Assembly: GCF_012939955.1 (NCBI RefSeq)
Contig: NZ_SPMY01000044.1
Coordinates: 1-64,000, forward strand
Source: Candidatus Accumulibacter phosphatis
Lineage (GTDB): Bacteria; Pseudomonadota; Gammaproteobacteria; Burkholderiales; Rhodocyclaceae
DNA: 64,000 bases
Reading direction: 5' to 3'
In this document: positions 38,147 through 47,704 of the stretch, one piece after another
How the letters are laid out: every line of letters starts with the position of its first letter
Numbering within the stretch: position 1 is the first letter of the stretch
The notes under the pieces: generated by a model
The model's database searches: none
What the model saw: the letters and a program-made list of their open reading frames with translations, nothing else
Told to the model about the DNA's origin: nothing
Position numbers and translations under genes: made by a program

Positions 38147-40039
38147 TTAGTCTTCATCGTCCAGCACCGCAATCGGCAGCAGAGCCATGTATTCCTCGAC
38201 CGAACCACCAGCCAGGCAACATTCGATAATCTTGCGGCCCAGGGGGTTGAGATCAGCTTCCAGGAACTGCTTCAGTTCGCTCTGGAAGAACTCGGTCAGC
38301 TGCAGTGCGCCGACGTCATAGGCGGCCTTGCCGACCTCCGGCTGGCTTTCGACGCGCAGGAAAATCCCGGGAATCGTCTGCCCCTCGACGACCACGCTTT
38401 TCATCGCGAAGCCGAGCAATGGACAGCGCGAGGGAGTGACCTGCTGTGACGAGAAACGTGCGCCACCTCGGCGAGCGAGATATTCGCGGGCGATCCATTG
38501 CGGCATGAAGCCGGTCTCCCACGCGCCGACGTGCTGGTTCGGGCACAGGATGTACTTCATGCGCGGCGTGGCGACGATCTGATCGAGCAGCAGGTTGGCC
38601 TGATCGACCATGCGCCCGGTAGCAAACGGCCAGTAGGAACCGACGCCTTCCGAGGTCATGCCTTCGGTCGCCACGATGCTTGGATTGGCATGTCCACGCG
38701 GCGCCACCAGCCGCCACAGCCAGGCCAGCGCGGGCGGCAGCAGATGGAAGAGACCGACGATACCGTAGGTCGGCTGGTCGGCCGTGTTCGGTGGGCAACG
38801 CACGCCGAAGCTGCGGATGTCCACACTCACGGCGCCCTGATAGACGCCGGGCACCGCCTTGCGCGGGACGACGACGCGCGGGTTGGGGCACGGTTTGCCG
38901 GGCTCGTCCTCGATGTGCTCCCAGATCAGTGCGGTGCCGCCAGGGTGGGCATCGATGTTGAGAAACAACAGCGGCTCGGTTGGATGGATGGTCATCTTCT
39001 CGAGGTTGGGGTCGGTCCCGTAGTGGGTAATGTGATTGACGCGAACGAACCAGCCCTGTTCGGCATCGATCAAGGCCAGACGCCCGTCGTTCTTGCCCAG
39101 CGAGGGGTGGCACAAGGCCATGTCGTCGGTCACCGCACGCAACTCGCAGTTGTGCGGCAGCACCAGGGTGCGGCGTTCGCCCGACAGCACATTGGTACCG
39201 AGCAGCAGAGCCCCGTCCTTCTGGCGATGGACCTGCTCGAGTATTTCGCTCTTGCCGCCACCACTGGCTCCTTCGTGCATGATGCACAGCTTGTTTGCAT
39301 AGGGTGTGATGACCTGCACGGTGGCGCAGTGTGCCGTCAGCCAGTGCTCGCGTTCGCCCAGGGCGAGCAGGACGCCGTAGATGCCTTTCTTGGCACTCGG
39401 GCCGGGATAAAGGTTGTAGCTGAACAATTCGTGCCGGCCAGGACGGCGGTTGTGCACCACCATCTGTTTGCCTTTGAAATGGGTATGGCGAAACGGTGGC
39501 GCAACGAAGATCACGGCCTTCGGGTCGAAGTCCGGCGACAGGGTTTTTTCGTCGAGGATCCCCTGTAGCAAGGCCAGCCCGAGCGCGAAGAAACCGGCGT
39601 TGGCTGGCGCCACCACCAGGGCATCCATGCCCATTCCGGGAACCCCTGCTATGAAGGGAAACACTGCCAGCTCCTGGGTTTTCAGCCAGGCGAAGGTTTC
39701 GGCGCGCAGAGGCTCGAAGGACTCGCCGTACTGATCCTCGAAGCGGGGTTTGTCGGTGGGCAGGTCGTCGGCGATGACCATGCAATCCGGATCCCGGCGG
39801 CGCATGTAGGGCTCGACGTAATTGGCGGCGATGCCGTTCTTGACCCGGCACACATTTGCTTCCAGCACCCGACCGCGGCCAGGCACTTCGTAAGCCACCT
39901 CATGGATGCCATTCACGGCGTCACAGGTTGCCAGCTCGTACAACTGTTGCCACGTACTGGCCAGGGTGTATTTCGGACATGCGTCGAGAATTTCCTGCAC
40001 CGACAAGGGGATCTGGAAGCTCAGTTTAACTTTGCTCAT
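38147..40039 (-). CDS. DUF4914 PEPCK-like P-loop protein
   Basis: A 630-residue protein whose P-loop, GASGGGKSE (Gly257 to Lys263 and on), and neighbouring segments suggest the phosphoenolpyruvate carboxykinase superfamily, but it is neither a canonical ATP- nor GTP-PEPCK: the usual kinase-1a sequences and C-terminal nucleotide-binding motifs do not match. I assign it to DUF4914 from memory of the family's length and its GGGKSE loop. A role in phosphoryl transfer is inference. It starts at ATG 40039 with GGAG nine bases upstream, and is flanked by repeat R3 copies. The next gene on the same strand is the hibernation factor 121 bp upstream. Confidence 0.65.
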   Translation of the reverse strand: MSKVKLSFQIPLSVQEILDACPKYTLASTWQQLYELATCDAVNGIHEVAYEVPGRGRVLEANVCRVKNGIAANYVEPYMRRRDPDCMVIADDLPTDKPRFEDQYGESFEPLRAETFAWLKTQELAVFPFIAGVPGMGMDALVVAPANAGFFALGLALLQGILDEKTLSPDFDPKAVIFVAPPFRHTHFKGKQMVVHNRRPGRHELFSYNLYPGPSAKKGIYGVLLALGEREHWLTAHCATVQVITPYANKLCIMHEGASGGGKSEILEQVHRQKDGALLLGTNVLSGERRTLVLPHNCELRAVTDDMALCHPSLGKNDGRLALIDAEQGWFVRVNHITHYGTDPNLEKMTIHPTEPLLFLNIDAHPGGTALIWEHIEDEPGKPCPNPRVVVPRKAVPGVYQGAVSVDIRSFGVRCPPNTADQPTYGIVGLFHLLPPALAWLWRLVAPRGHANPSIVATEGMTSEGVGSYWPFATGRMVDQANLLLDQIVATPRMKYILCPNQHVGAWETGFMPQWIAREYLARRGGARFSSQQVTPSRCPLLGFAMKSVVVEGQTIPGIFLRVESQPEVGKAAYDVGALQLTEFFQSELKQFLEADLNPLGRKIIECCLAGGSVEEYMALLPIAVLDDED

Positions 40040-40098
40040 AGAAATCTACTCCAGCAAAAACAATCCAATAAATGCAATGGCCTGGTGGGGCCTTGTGC

Positions 40099-40149
40099 GG
40101 TGTTCGCCGCACGACGATCGCCGCGGAAATCGCGGCTACTGATTGCTGT
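40099..40149 (+). repeat. Short direct repeat R3, copy 2
   Basis: Counterpart of 37932-37982 in direct orientation, with the core GATCGCCGCGGAAATCGCGG forming a GCCGCG/CGCGGC hairpin. It lies between the hpf-like gene and the DUF4914 gene. Confidence 0.55.
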
Positions 40150-40160
40150 GACAGGACAAC

Positions 40161-40517
40161 TCATGGCGATTCTTCGGGGGGCGCTTGTTGTCGCGCACAT
40201 GCCATCATGGGGAAATCGCGTTGCCGCGCCAGGTGGCGATCAAGCGCCCGGCCGATGCGTTCGGCGGCGCGGTCGATGGCAACGTCGAGGTCGCCCTGGA
40301 TATCCTCGACGGTCAGGGTCGGAGCGCCCTTGAGGCGTACTTCGATGCGGCAACACTTGTCTTCGTCCCCGCGCAGGCCATTGACATCGGAAAGGCGCAC
40401 CACGATGTGCGTGACGACGTCCCGGCCATTATTGAGAGCGTGTGCGAGGCGCGAGCTGATGTGCTGGCGCAGCCCGTCGGTCAGCGGGAAGTCCGGAGCT
40501 TGGATCTTCAGGTTCAT
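40161..40517 (-). CDS. Ribosome hibernation promoting factor-like protein
   Basis: A 118-residue HPF/RaiA (sigma-54 modulation) family protein: LKIQAPDFPLTDGLRQHISSRL, VRLSDVNGLRGDEDKCCRIEVRL and DIQGDLDVAIDRAAERIGRALDRHL. Short HPF binds the ribosomal decoding region to make inactive 100S dimers in stationary phase. The start at ATG 40517 matches the family N-terminus; the longer frame crosses the nhaR promoter. It is divergent from nhaR. Confidence 0.85.
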   Translation of the reverse strand: MNLKIQAPDFPLTDGLRQHISSRLAHALNNGRDVVTHIVVRLSDVNGLRGDEDKCCRIEVRLKGAPTLTVEDIQGDLDVAIDRAAERIGRALDRHLARQRDFPMMACARQQAPPEESP

Positions 40518-40565
40518 GGCATTCCTCGGGCGCGATTGGACGACAACAGGCGTATTATTCGCGCG

Positions 40566-40620
40566 TTGATTGTTCGATACAAACAGGCATAAATATGCGA
40601 TATGATCGAATAAATCGAAC
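40566..40620 (+). promoter_or_regulatory. nhaR promoter and operator candidate
   Basis: TTGATT (40566-40571) and TAAATA (40590-40595) with an 18-bp spacer. A pair of inverted 7-mers, GTTCGAT (40572-40578) and ATCGAAC (40614-40620), brackets the -10 and the likely transcription start. LysR regulators commonly bind near their own promoters, so this is a plausible autoregulatory site. Confidence 0.45.
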
Positions 40621-40634
40621 GATTGGAGGGCGCT

Positions 40635-41546
40635 ATGCTGAACTACAAGCACTTGCATTACTTCGCCAGTATCGCCAGCTCGGGCGGCGTCACCCGCGCC
40701 GCGGAGCGCCTGCATCTGACGCCGCAGACGCTCTCCGGGCAGGTCGCGCAGTTCGAGGAACGGCTCGGCGTGGCGCTGTTCCGACGCGTTGGGCGCCGAT
40801 TGGAACTGACCAAGGCGGGAAGGTTGGCGTTCTCCTATGCCGAGGAAATCTTCCAGACCGGGGCCGAACTGGAAGACTTGCTGAAGAATGGCGCCGAGGA
40901 GCGTTTCATCACCTTCCGCGTCGGCATCGCCGACGTGGTGCCGAAATTCATCGCCTATCGCCTGTTGGCGCCGGTGCTGGGACTTCCCACGGCGGTGCGT
41001 CTGGTCTGTCAGGAGGACCGGCTAGAGCGCCTGCTGGCGGATCTGGCGATCCACCGTCTCGACATGGTGCTGGCCGACCGCCCCATGCCAGCGGGCACGG
41101 TGATCAAGGGCTACAGCCATCCGCTCGGTGAATCGGGGGTCGCTTTCATGGCCGCGCCGGCGTTGGCGGCGCGACTGACGGGCGGCTTCCCGAATTGCCT
41201 GGATGGCGCGCCCCTGCTGTTGCCCGGGCGCGATAGCGCACTGCACCGTACCCTGCCGCGCTGGCTGGAACGGCAGGGGAAGCGCGTGCGCATCGTCGGC
41301 GAATTCGACGACAGCGCCTTGATGAAGGTTTTCGGCGAAGCCGGTGCCGGGATGTTTGTCACACCGACCGCCAGCGTGCCCGACGTGATGGCGCACTACA
41401 AGCTCGTCAAACTAGGCGAAACGGAGGAGGTTCGTGAGCAATTCTTCCTCATTTCAGCCGAGCGGCGGCTGACTCATCCCGCTGCGCAGGCGGTCAGCGA
41501 GAATGCGCACAGCGGAGTGTTTACTTCGCCGCTCCCTGCCCGGTGA
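40635..41546 (+). CDS. nhaR: LysR-type transcriptional activator NhaR
   Basis: NhaR is the sodium-responsive LysR activator known for nhaA control in Escherichia coli. 303 residues: an N-terminal winged helix-turn-helix (MLNYKHLHYFASIASSGG, then AAERLHLTPQTLSGQVAQFEERLGVALF), and a ligand-binding domain with VGIADVVPKFIAYRLL and AGMFVTPTA. GGAGG lies seven bases before ATG 40635. It is convergent with the Mrp-type antiporter operon. The location suggests that it senses sodium and regulates antiport, but the target is not shown here. Confidence 0.92.
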   Translation: MLNYKHLHYFASIASSGGVTRAAERLHLTPQTLSGQVAQFEERLGVALFRRVGRRLELTKAGRLAFSYAEEIFQTGAELEDLLKNGAEERFITFRVGIADVVPKFIAYRLLAPVLGLPTAVRLVCQEDRLERLLADLAIHRLDMVLADRPMPAGTVIKGYSHPLGESGVAFMAAPALAARLTGGFPNCLDGAPLLLPGRDSALHRTLPRWLERQGKRVRIVGEFDDSALMKVFGEAGAGMFVTPTASVPDVMAHYKLVKLGETEEVREQFFLISAERRLTHPAAQAVSENAHSGVFTSPLPAR

Positions 41547-41597
41547 ACAGGGTGGCGCAGGATCCGTGATCGCTCGCTACGCGGGCGGGGATTTCTT

Positions 41598-41951
41598 TCA
41601 GTGCTGTCCCGGCCGCTGCTCGCTTGTCGGTGCTGGCTGCTCGGAATTGCGTCCGCTCGATCTGCGGTGCAGCGCCGCTTTGGCCAGCAGGTAGGCCGTA
41701 ACCGGCGCGGTGATGAACAGAAAGAACAGGGGCGCCAATTCGTGCAGGCTGATGCCTTCGCTGTCCTGTACCGAAAAGAATATCGCCGATGCGAGTAGGG
41801 TTGCGCCGACGCCCATGGTCGTGGCCTTGGTCGGGCCGTGCAGACGCATGAAAAAATCGGGCAGTCGGGCGAGACCTACGGAGCCGAGGAGGACGAAGAG
41901 CGCGCCGAGAACGATCAGTGCCGAGATGATGAATTCGGTGGCGGTGCTCAT
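41598..41951 (-). CDS. mnhG: Mrp-type cation/proton antiporter subunit G
   Basis: MnhG/PhaG family, 117 residues, three transmembrane helices: FIISALIVLGALFVLLGSVGLARLPDFFMRLHGPTKATTMGV is the hallmark N-terminal half. The start ATG 41951 overlaps the mnhF stop (ATGA). It is the last gene of the mnhAB-C-D-E-F-G operon. Confidence 0.93.
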   Translation of the reverse strand: MSTATEFIISALIVLGALFVLLGSVGLARLPDFFMRLHGPTKATTMGVGATLLASAIFFSVQDSEGISLHELAPLFFLFITAPVTAYLLAKAALHRRSSGRNSEQPAPTSEQRPGQH

Positions 41952-42217
41952 TCGCTGATGTCTCCGCGCAAGAGATATTTGCACAGCGCGACGGTGCCAA
42001 CAAAGCCAAGCAGCGCGAGCAGCAGTGCCACCTCGAAGTAGGCGGTACTGTTTTTGCTGATGCCGTAGAGCACGAGGAGCGCTATGGTGTTGATGCCGAG
42101 GGTGTCGAGAGCCAGGATGCGATCAGTCGTATCGGGTCCGACGAGCAGGCGATAAATGTTCAGCGCCAGGGCCACGGCAATCAGGACGAAAGCGATTTCG
42201 ATGGCGGCATTCAGCAT
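41948..42217 (-). CDS. mnhF: Mrp-type cation/proton antiporter subunit F
   Basis: An 89-residue MnhF/PhaF protein with three transmembrane helices and the motif YRLLVGPDTTDRILALDTLGIN. The start at ATG 42217 overlaps the mnhE stop by seven bases. A longer frame upstream is antisense or out of phase. It is a structural subunit of the heteromeric antiporter in the inner membrane. Confidence 0.93.
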   Translation of the reverse strand: MLNAAIEIAFVLIAVALALNIYRLLVGPDTTDRILALDTLGINTIALLVLYGISKNSTAYFEVALLLALLGFVGTVALCKYLLRGDISE

Positions 42218-42702
42218 GCAAAAATCTCCTTCAATGCCTGTTCGTAGCGCTCCTTGATCTCGTCTATCAGGGCCTGCGGATCGGGCGCATCGAGGGCGTG
42301 CACGAGTAGCACCCAGCGCTGCTGGTCGACGTGGATGGACACCGTTCCCGGGGTCAGGGATACGACGCTGCCAAGCAGGGTGGCGATGAACGGGTCGCGC
42401 AGATCGAGTGGAATTTCGACGAACGCCGGTGACAAACGGTGCAAGGGGCCGATGATCTGGCGTGCAACGCGCCAGTTGGCAGTGACGATGTCGAGTGCGA
42501 AGACGCCCATGAAACGCAGTGCTCGCCAGGGACGGACGAGGGGCGGGGGGGCTGGCCAGAAATCGCGGCTCAGCAAGGGGATGGCGATCGCCAGCACGGC
42601 GCCGAGGACGAGCTGACCGAGCGAAGCGGCGTTGGTGATCACCGCCCACAGCACAAAGACCATTAGCGACACGCGCGGCAGTGGCAGGACGGCGCGCATC
42701 AT
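42211..42702 (-). CDS. mnhE: Mrp-type cation/proton antiporter subunit E
   Basis: MnhE/PhaE protein of 163 residues. After the N-terminal helices there is the characteristic periplasmic-facing block FVEIPLDLRDPFIATLLGSVVSLTPGTVSI, then VHALDAPD. Start ATG 42702 overlaps the mnhD stop; the second codon is also ATG. Subunit E is needed for assembly of the complex. Confidence 0.93.
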   Translation of the reverse strand: MMRAVLPLPRVSLMVFVLWAVITNAASLGQLVLGAVLAIAIPLLSRDFWPAPPPLVRPWRALRFMGVFALDIVTANWRVARQIIGPLHRLSPAFVEIPLDLRDPFIATLLGSVVSLTPGTVSIHVDQQRWVLLVHALDAPDPQALIDEIKERYEQALKEIFAC

Positions 42703-44216
42703 GGTCGTGCCTCGTCGCCGGTGCTCATCGCGCCTGCTCCGAGAACGCCCGTCACATAGGCGCCTGGTGCATGCAATTGTGCGGCCGTGCGCGTGGCGTA
42801 GTCGGACAGGGGGCGTGCGCCGATCGCCAGCAGCGGGCCGGCGGCGATCAGCAACACCGTCGCCGTCGCCCGTTGCCAGCCGACGGGCTGGCCTGGCATG
42901 GGTGTTCCCGCCGCCTTGTGCTTCCAGATCAAAGCGCAGCCGTCACGTGCCAGTGCGGCCATGACGATGAAACCCGAGATCAGCACTACCACCCAGATCG
43001 CCGGTCCGGCTGCGACTTCCCGGGTGCTCGTCAACAGCATCAGCTTGCCGACGAAGCCCGAGAACGGTGGCAGGGAAGCGGCCGTGGTCGCGGCGAGCAG
43101 GAAGGCAATTTTCAGCCAGGTGGCAGGCAGTGGCGGGCCGGCCATGAACTGGTCGGCGGCCTTGCCGCGCTGCTCGGCGATCAGGCCGGCAAGCAGGAAG
43201 AAAGCAGCGCCGGCAAGGGTCGATTGCAGCAGGTAGTAGAGCGCTGCGGCGGTGACTTCGCTGTTGGCCTGCGCGGGAGTCACCAGCAGGGTGCCGGCCG
43301 ACAGCAGGACCAGCCAGGCGACGAGTGCGTGCAGGCGGCTTGCCGCCAGCGCACCGAGGGCGGCGAAGGCGACGGTGGCCAGGGCCAGGATGGTCAGCCA
43401 GTTGTCGAGCAGGTCGGGCATCGCCGGTTCCAGGGCGATCACCTGTACGCGCAGGATGGCGACGATGCCGACCTTGGTCATGATCGCAAAGAGCGCGGCC
43501 ACTGGTGCGCCGGCGGCGCTGTAGGTATGTGGTAGCCAAAACGATAGCGGCAACAGCCCGGCTTTCAGCGCGAAGACCGTAATCAGCAGGGCGAACGCCA
43601 GCCTGGCGAGTGCGCGATCGTAGCCGGGCAGCGTCAGAACGCGTGCCACATCGGCCAGGTTGAGAGTGCCCAGGGTACCGTAGATCAATCCCAACGCGAT
43701 CAGGAAAAGCGCCGAGCCGACCAGGTTGAGCACCACGTAGCTGATGCCGGCGCGCGTTCGCGTCAGCCCGCCGCCGTGCGCCAGCAGTACGTAGGAGGCG
43801 AGCAGCATGATTTCGAAGAAGACGAAGAGATTGAACAGGTCGCCGGTAAGGAAGGCGCCGAGCAGGCCGAGCAGTTGAAACTGGAACAGGGGGTGGAAAT
43901 GAATCCCCTCCTCGTCAAAGCCGGCGCTGGCATAAAGCAGCACCAGGAAGCCGAGGACGGCGGTAAGCAGGGTCATTGCCGCAGCCAGCCGATCGACGAC
44001 CAGCACGATGCCGAAAGGCGCCGGCCAGTCTCCCAGCGCGTAGACTCGCAGCAGGCCATCGTCGGCGAGCAGTGTCAGCCAGCCGGTAACCAGGACCAGC
44101 AGAGCGGTGGCCAGCAAGCCAACGGCGCGCTGGAACGAGGCGCGACCGGAAGCCATCTGCAGCAGGGCGGCAGCCAGGGGAATCAGAAGCGGCAGGATCG
44201 GCGCGTTGGCGTTCAT
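42699..44216 (-). CDS. mnhD: Mrp-type cation/proton antiporter subunit D
   Basis: A 505-residue NuoN/NuoL-like proton-channel subunit with about 14 transmembrane helices. Conserved features include the region GDLFNLFVFFEIMLLASYVLL with the essential Glu, the LLPLSFWLPHTYSAAGAPVAALFAIMTKVG stretch with its Lys, and the FSGFVGKL motif. The start overlaps mnhC (ATGA), and the stop overlaps mnhE. Confidence 0.95.
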   Translation of the reverse strand: MNANAPILPLLIPLAAALLQMASGRASFQRAVGLLATALLVLVTGWLTLLADDGLLRVYALGDWPAPFGIVLVVDRLAAAMTLLTAVLGFLVLLYASAGFDEEGIHFHPLFQFQLLGLLGAFLTGDLFNLFVFFEIMLLASYVLLAHGGGLTRTRAGISYVVLNLVGSALFLIALGLIYGTLGTLNLADVARVLTLPGYDRALARLAFALLITVFALKAGLLPLSFWLPHTYSAAGAPVAALFAIMTKVGIVAILRVQVIALEPAMPDLLDNWLTILALATVAFAALGALAASRLHALVAWLVLLSAGTLLVTPAQANSEVTAAALYYLLQSTLAGAAFFLLAGLIAEQRGKAADQFMAGPPLPATWLKIAFLLAATTAASLPPFSGFVGKLMLLTSTREVAAGPAIWVVVLISGFIVMAALARDGCALIWKHKAAGTPMPGQPVGWQRATATVLLIAAGPLLAIGARPLSDYATRTAAQLHAPGAYVTGVLGAGAMSTGDEARP

Positions 44217-44539
44217 GGTTCCCTATGGGCGTCGACGTGGTCGGTGCCCGATTCGGACAAGGCGCGCAAGGCAAGGATCGCCAGATAAGCGGTCATCCCG
44301 AAACCGATGACGATGGCCGTCAGCACCAGTGCCTGCGGCAGGGGATCGGCATAGCTGGCACCGGCACGAATCAGCGGCGGTGCATCAATGCGCAGGCGGC
44401 CGCTGGCGAAGAGAAAGAGGTTCACGGCGTAGGAGAGGAGAGTCAGGCCGAGCAGGACCGGGAAAGTGCGCGAGCGCAGGATCAGGAAAACGCCACAGGC
44501 CGTCAGCACCCCGATGGCAATCGACAGCAGGACTTCCAT
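44213..44539 (-). CDS. mnhC: Mrp-type cation/proton antiporter subunit C
   Basis: A 108-residue NuoK-like subunit with three transmembrane helices: GVLTACGVFLILRSRTFPVLLGLTLLSYAVNLFLF is the family signature, then DPLPQALVLTAIVIGFGMTA. Start ATG 44539 overlaps the stop of the fused mnhAB gene, and the stop overlaps mnhD. Confidence 0.93.
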   Translation of the reverse strand: MEVLLSIAIGVLTACGVFLILRSRTFPVLLGLTLLSYAVNLFLFASGRLRIDAPPLIRAGASYADPLPQALVLTAIVIGFGMTAYLAILALRALSESGTDHVDAHREP

Positions 44540-47365
44540 CAGCTGACCACTCCCTGATTGTGCGCGCGTTTGGAAAGCCGGCCAAGTCCGGAGAGAACGG
44601 TCACCACGACGGTGACCACCACCACGAATACCCCGAGATCGAAGATCATTGCCGAAGCCAGTTCGAACTCGCCGATCAGCGGCAGCGAGACATGGCCGTG
44701 CGCGGTGGTCAGGAAAGGTCGACCGAAGAGCCAGCTCGCCATCCCTACGCCGACCGCCAGCAGCAGTCCTAGCGACAGCAAGCCGGCCGAATTTCGTGGC
44801 AGGCGCTGCTGCGCGAAGAGGTTGCCATTGGCCAGGTATTGCATGACCAGCGCGACGCTGGTGATCAGGCCGGCGACGAAGCCCCCTCCGGGCAGATTGT
44901 GACCGCGCAGAAAGATGTACACGGAAACGGTCAGCGTCAAGGGCAGCAAGGGGGCGCATGAGCATCGAGAGGAATAGCGGGTGGGCCTCGCTCGACCACG
45001 GGCGACCATCGCTATCATGGCCAGGCGCGGTCAGGATCAGTCGGTCGAGCAATGCGTGCGAAGCCAGGGCGACCATGGCCAGGACGGTGATTTCGCCAAG
45101 GGTGTCGAAACCGCGGAAATCTACCAGGATGACATTGACGACGTTGCTGCCGCCGCCGCCGGGAACCGCTTCGCGAAGATAGAAACCGGAGATCGTTGCG
45201 AAGGGCGCGGCGAGCATCTTCAGGGTGATCAGCATCATGCCGCCGCCGGCGAAGATGGCCAGGAGCAGGTCGCGTCCCAGGCGACTGGCGCTGCTTCGCG
45301 GCGCTTCGCGTGCGGGAAGATAATAGAGCACCAGCAGCATCAGGATGATGGTCCCGGTTTCCACGGCCAGTTGGGTTAGCGCCAGGTCGGGTGCCGACAG
45401 GCGCACGAAGATCAGCGCCACGATCAGACCGACGACGCCGACCAGAATTACCGCCAGCAAGCGTTTCCGATACAGGAGCGTGCCGCCTACGCTGCCCAGC
45501 ACGAGCGTGAACAGGGCAATGTAGGCGGCTTCGCCGGCCGGCTGAACGGCTAGCCGGACCGTCGCCGCTGGACCCGAGAAGAAGGCCCAGCCGCCGAGCA
45601 CCAGGATAAAGCTGAACAGCAGCGCGTTATAGCGCTGCAGCGAGGCATTGTCGAGCACCGCCACGACACGTCGGGCAGCGGCAGCGAGCAATCGGTAGGC
45701 GCGCTCGAAGGCCGTGCGCGGTCGCAGGGGGGGCAGTTGTGCCTGCCAGGCGAAGAGCGGACCGCGCAGGGCGTAGATGAAAATGCCACCCGCCAGGGCC
45801 AGCAGGCTCATCATCAAGGGTCGATTGAATCCGTGCCACAGCGCCAGTTTGAATGCCGGGAGGGGGGTTTGCAGCGCGGCTGCCGCGGCGACTTCGAGCA
45901 GCGGCGCAACGGTCCATGCCGGGAAGATGCCGACCAGCAGACAAAGCAGGACCAGTAGCTCTATCGGCGCGCGCATCCAGCGCGGCGGCTCGTGCGGCTG
46001 GCGCGGCAGGTCGATCGGCTCGCCGTTGAAGAACACGTCGTGAACAAAGCGCAGGGAGTAGGCGACGGCGAGCATGCCGGCGATCGTGGCGACCAGCGGC
46101 AGGAGCCAGTCGATGGCTTCGAATTGCGGGTGCGCGACGGTTTCGGCAAAGAACATCTCCTTGCTCAGGAAGCCGTTCAGCAGCGGTACGCCGGCCATCG
46201 AACTGGCGGCGATGATCGCCAGGCTGGCAGTGATCGGCATGCGTTTGAACATGCCATTGACCCGGCGCATGTCGCGCGTGCCGCATTCGTGGTCGATGAC
46301 CCCGGCGGCCATGAACAGCGAGGCCTTGAAGATGGCGTGGTTGATGATGTGAAAGACGCCGGCGACGATCGACAGCGGCGTATCAAGGCCGAAGAGCAGG
46401 GTGATCAGGCCCAGATGGCTGATCGTCGAGTAGGCGAGCAGGCCTTTGATGTCGTGTCGAAAAAGAGCCGTTGCCGCGGAGTAAACCAGGGTCACCGCGC
46501 CGGTGCCGCTGACCAGCCAGAACCAGGCGTCGGTGCCGCCGAGCGCCGGGTGCAGGCGGGCGAGCAGGAAGACGCCGGCCTTGACCATGGTCGCCGAATG
46601 CAGGTAGGCCGATACCGGCGTCGGCGCCGACATCGCGTTCGGTAGCCAGAAGTGGAAGGGGAATTGTGCCGATTTGGTAAACGCGCCGAGCAGGACCAGG
46701 ATCAGCGTCGGTGCGTAAAGGGCGTGCGCTCGAATCTGGTCGCCGGCTGCCAGAATCACCGAAAGCTCGTAGCTGCCGGCGATATGACCGAGCAGGAGGA
46801 TGCCGGCGAGCAATGCCAGTCCGCCGCCGCCAGTGACTGCCAGGGCCATGCGGGCACCGATTCGCGATTCATACTTGTCGTGGTTATAGGCGACCAGCAG
46901 GAACGACGAGAGGCTGGTGATTTCCCAGAAAACCAGCAGCAGGAGCAGGTTTTCGGATAGCACGACGCCGAGCATCGCCGCCATGAACAGCAGCAGAATC
47001 GAATAGAAGCGGCCCATGCGGTCGCTTCCCGGCAGATAGTAGAAGGCGTAGAGCACGACCAGCAAGCCGATGCCGCAGATCAGCACGCTGAACAGCAGCC
47101 CGAGACCATCCATGCGCAGGCTGATGTTCAGGCCGTAGGCCGGTAGCCAGGACAAGCGCGCGAGTTGCGTTTCGCCGGCGAAAACGGCGGGCGCCAACTG
47201 CAGCACCAGCGCCAGACAGCTGCCGATCACCGCCGCTGCGGCCAGGGTTGCGGCAACGCGCCCGAAGCGCTGCAGCAGCAGCGGCAGCAGGAACGCGGCG
47301 AAGGCCGTACCGGGAATTGCCAGGAGCAGCAGGTTCGAATTCACAAAGGTCGATCCAGGAGTCAA
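44539..47365 (-). CDS. mnhA: Fused MnhA/MnhB antiporter subunit (frameshifted)
   Basis: Large subunit of about 941 residues, with MnhA fused to MnhB as in PhaAB-type antiporters. It has a NuoL-like core (FWEITSLSSFLLVAYNHD, HSATMVKAGVFLLARLHPALGG, then SKEMFFAE), an MnhB-like middle (VNVILVDFRGFDTLGEITVLA) and a C-terminal MnhB domain (LRGHNLPGGGFVAGLITSVALVMQYL). The frame breaks between HPLFLSMLMRPL and LPLTLTVSVYIF at a run of five G (plus strand, 44950-44954); four would restore one protein. By coincidence the unshifted frame stays open to the end of mnhC. Starts are TTG 47365 or GTG 47344; neither has a strong ribosome-binding site. The complex exchanges sodium (or potassium) for protons. 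Confidence 0.9.
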
Positions 47366-47704
47366 TTGTCCGGGGGTGACTAAGAGGTGCCGAAGGTGCG
47401 ACTATTACAGAAACGGCAGTCGTGCGCTTGTTTCATCTTGGGGCTTTGTCGTCCGCCAGCGTCGCAGCTTGCGGCGGGGCTCAGCTCTCCGCCGTTTCGC
47501 CAGACAGCGACCGATACTGCGGAGGTCCGGCATTGCGAAGATCCTTTTCCCGGATTATAACCGTCCGCAAAGTTGGCGGCCGACTTTGCCAAACCAGGAA
47601 GGCAGGAAGGCAAAGCGGGTCTGGGCGGGCGGCGTCATCGCGCCGAAACATTGGCCGCGTAGCCTGCCAGCTCTCCTTGTCAACGTAAACAAGAGTGCAA
47701 ACCA
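47366..47704. other. Intergenic region mnhA/phoU
   Basis: A 339-bp divergent gap. It holds the phoU promoter candidate (47533-47561). I see no gene and no clear Pho box (direct CTGTCAT-like repeats). Confidence 0.45.
47533..47561 (+). promoter_or_regulatory. Sigma-70 promoter candidate for phoU
   Basis: TTGCGA (47533-47538) and TATAAC (47556-47561), spacer 17 bp. It lies about 145 bp upstream of the phoU start. Confidence 0.5.

Noticed and set aside
37932-40149. R3 as attachment sites of an integrative element
   Set aside because: No integrase or tRNA is near, and identity between copies is only moderate.
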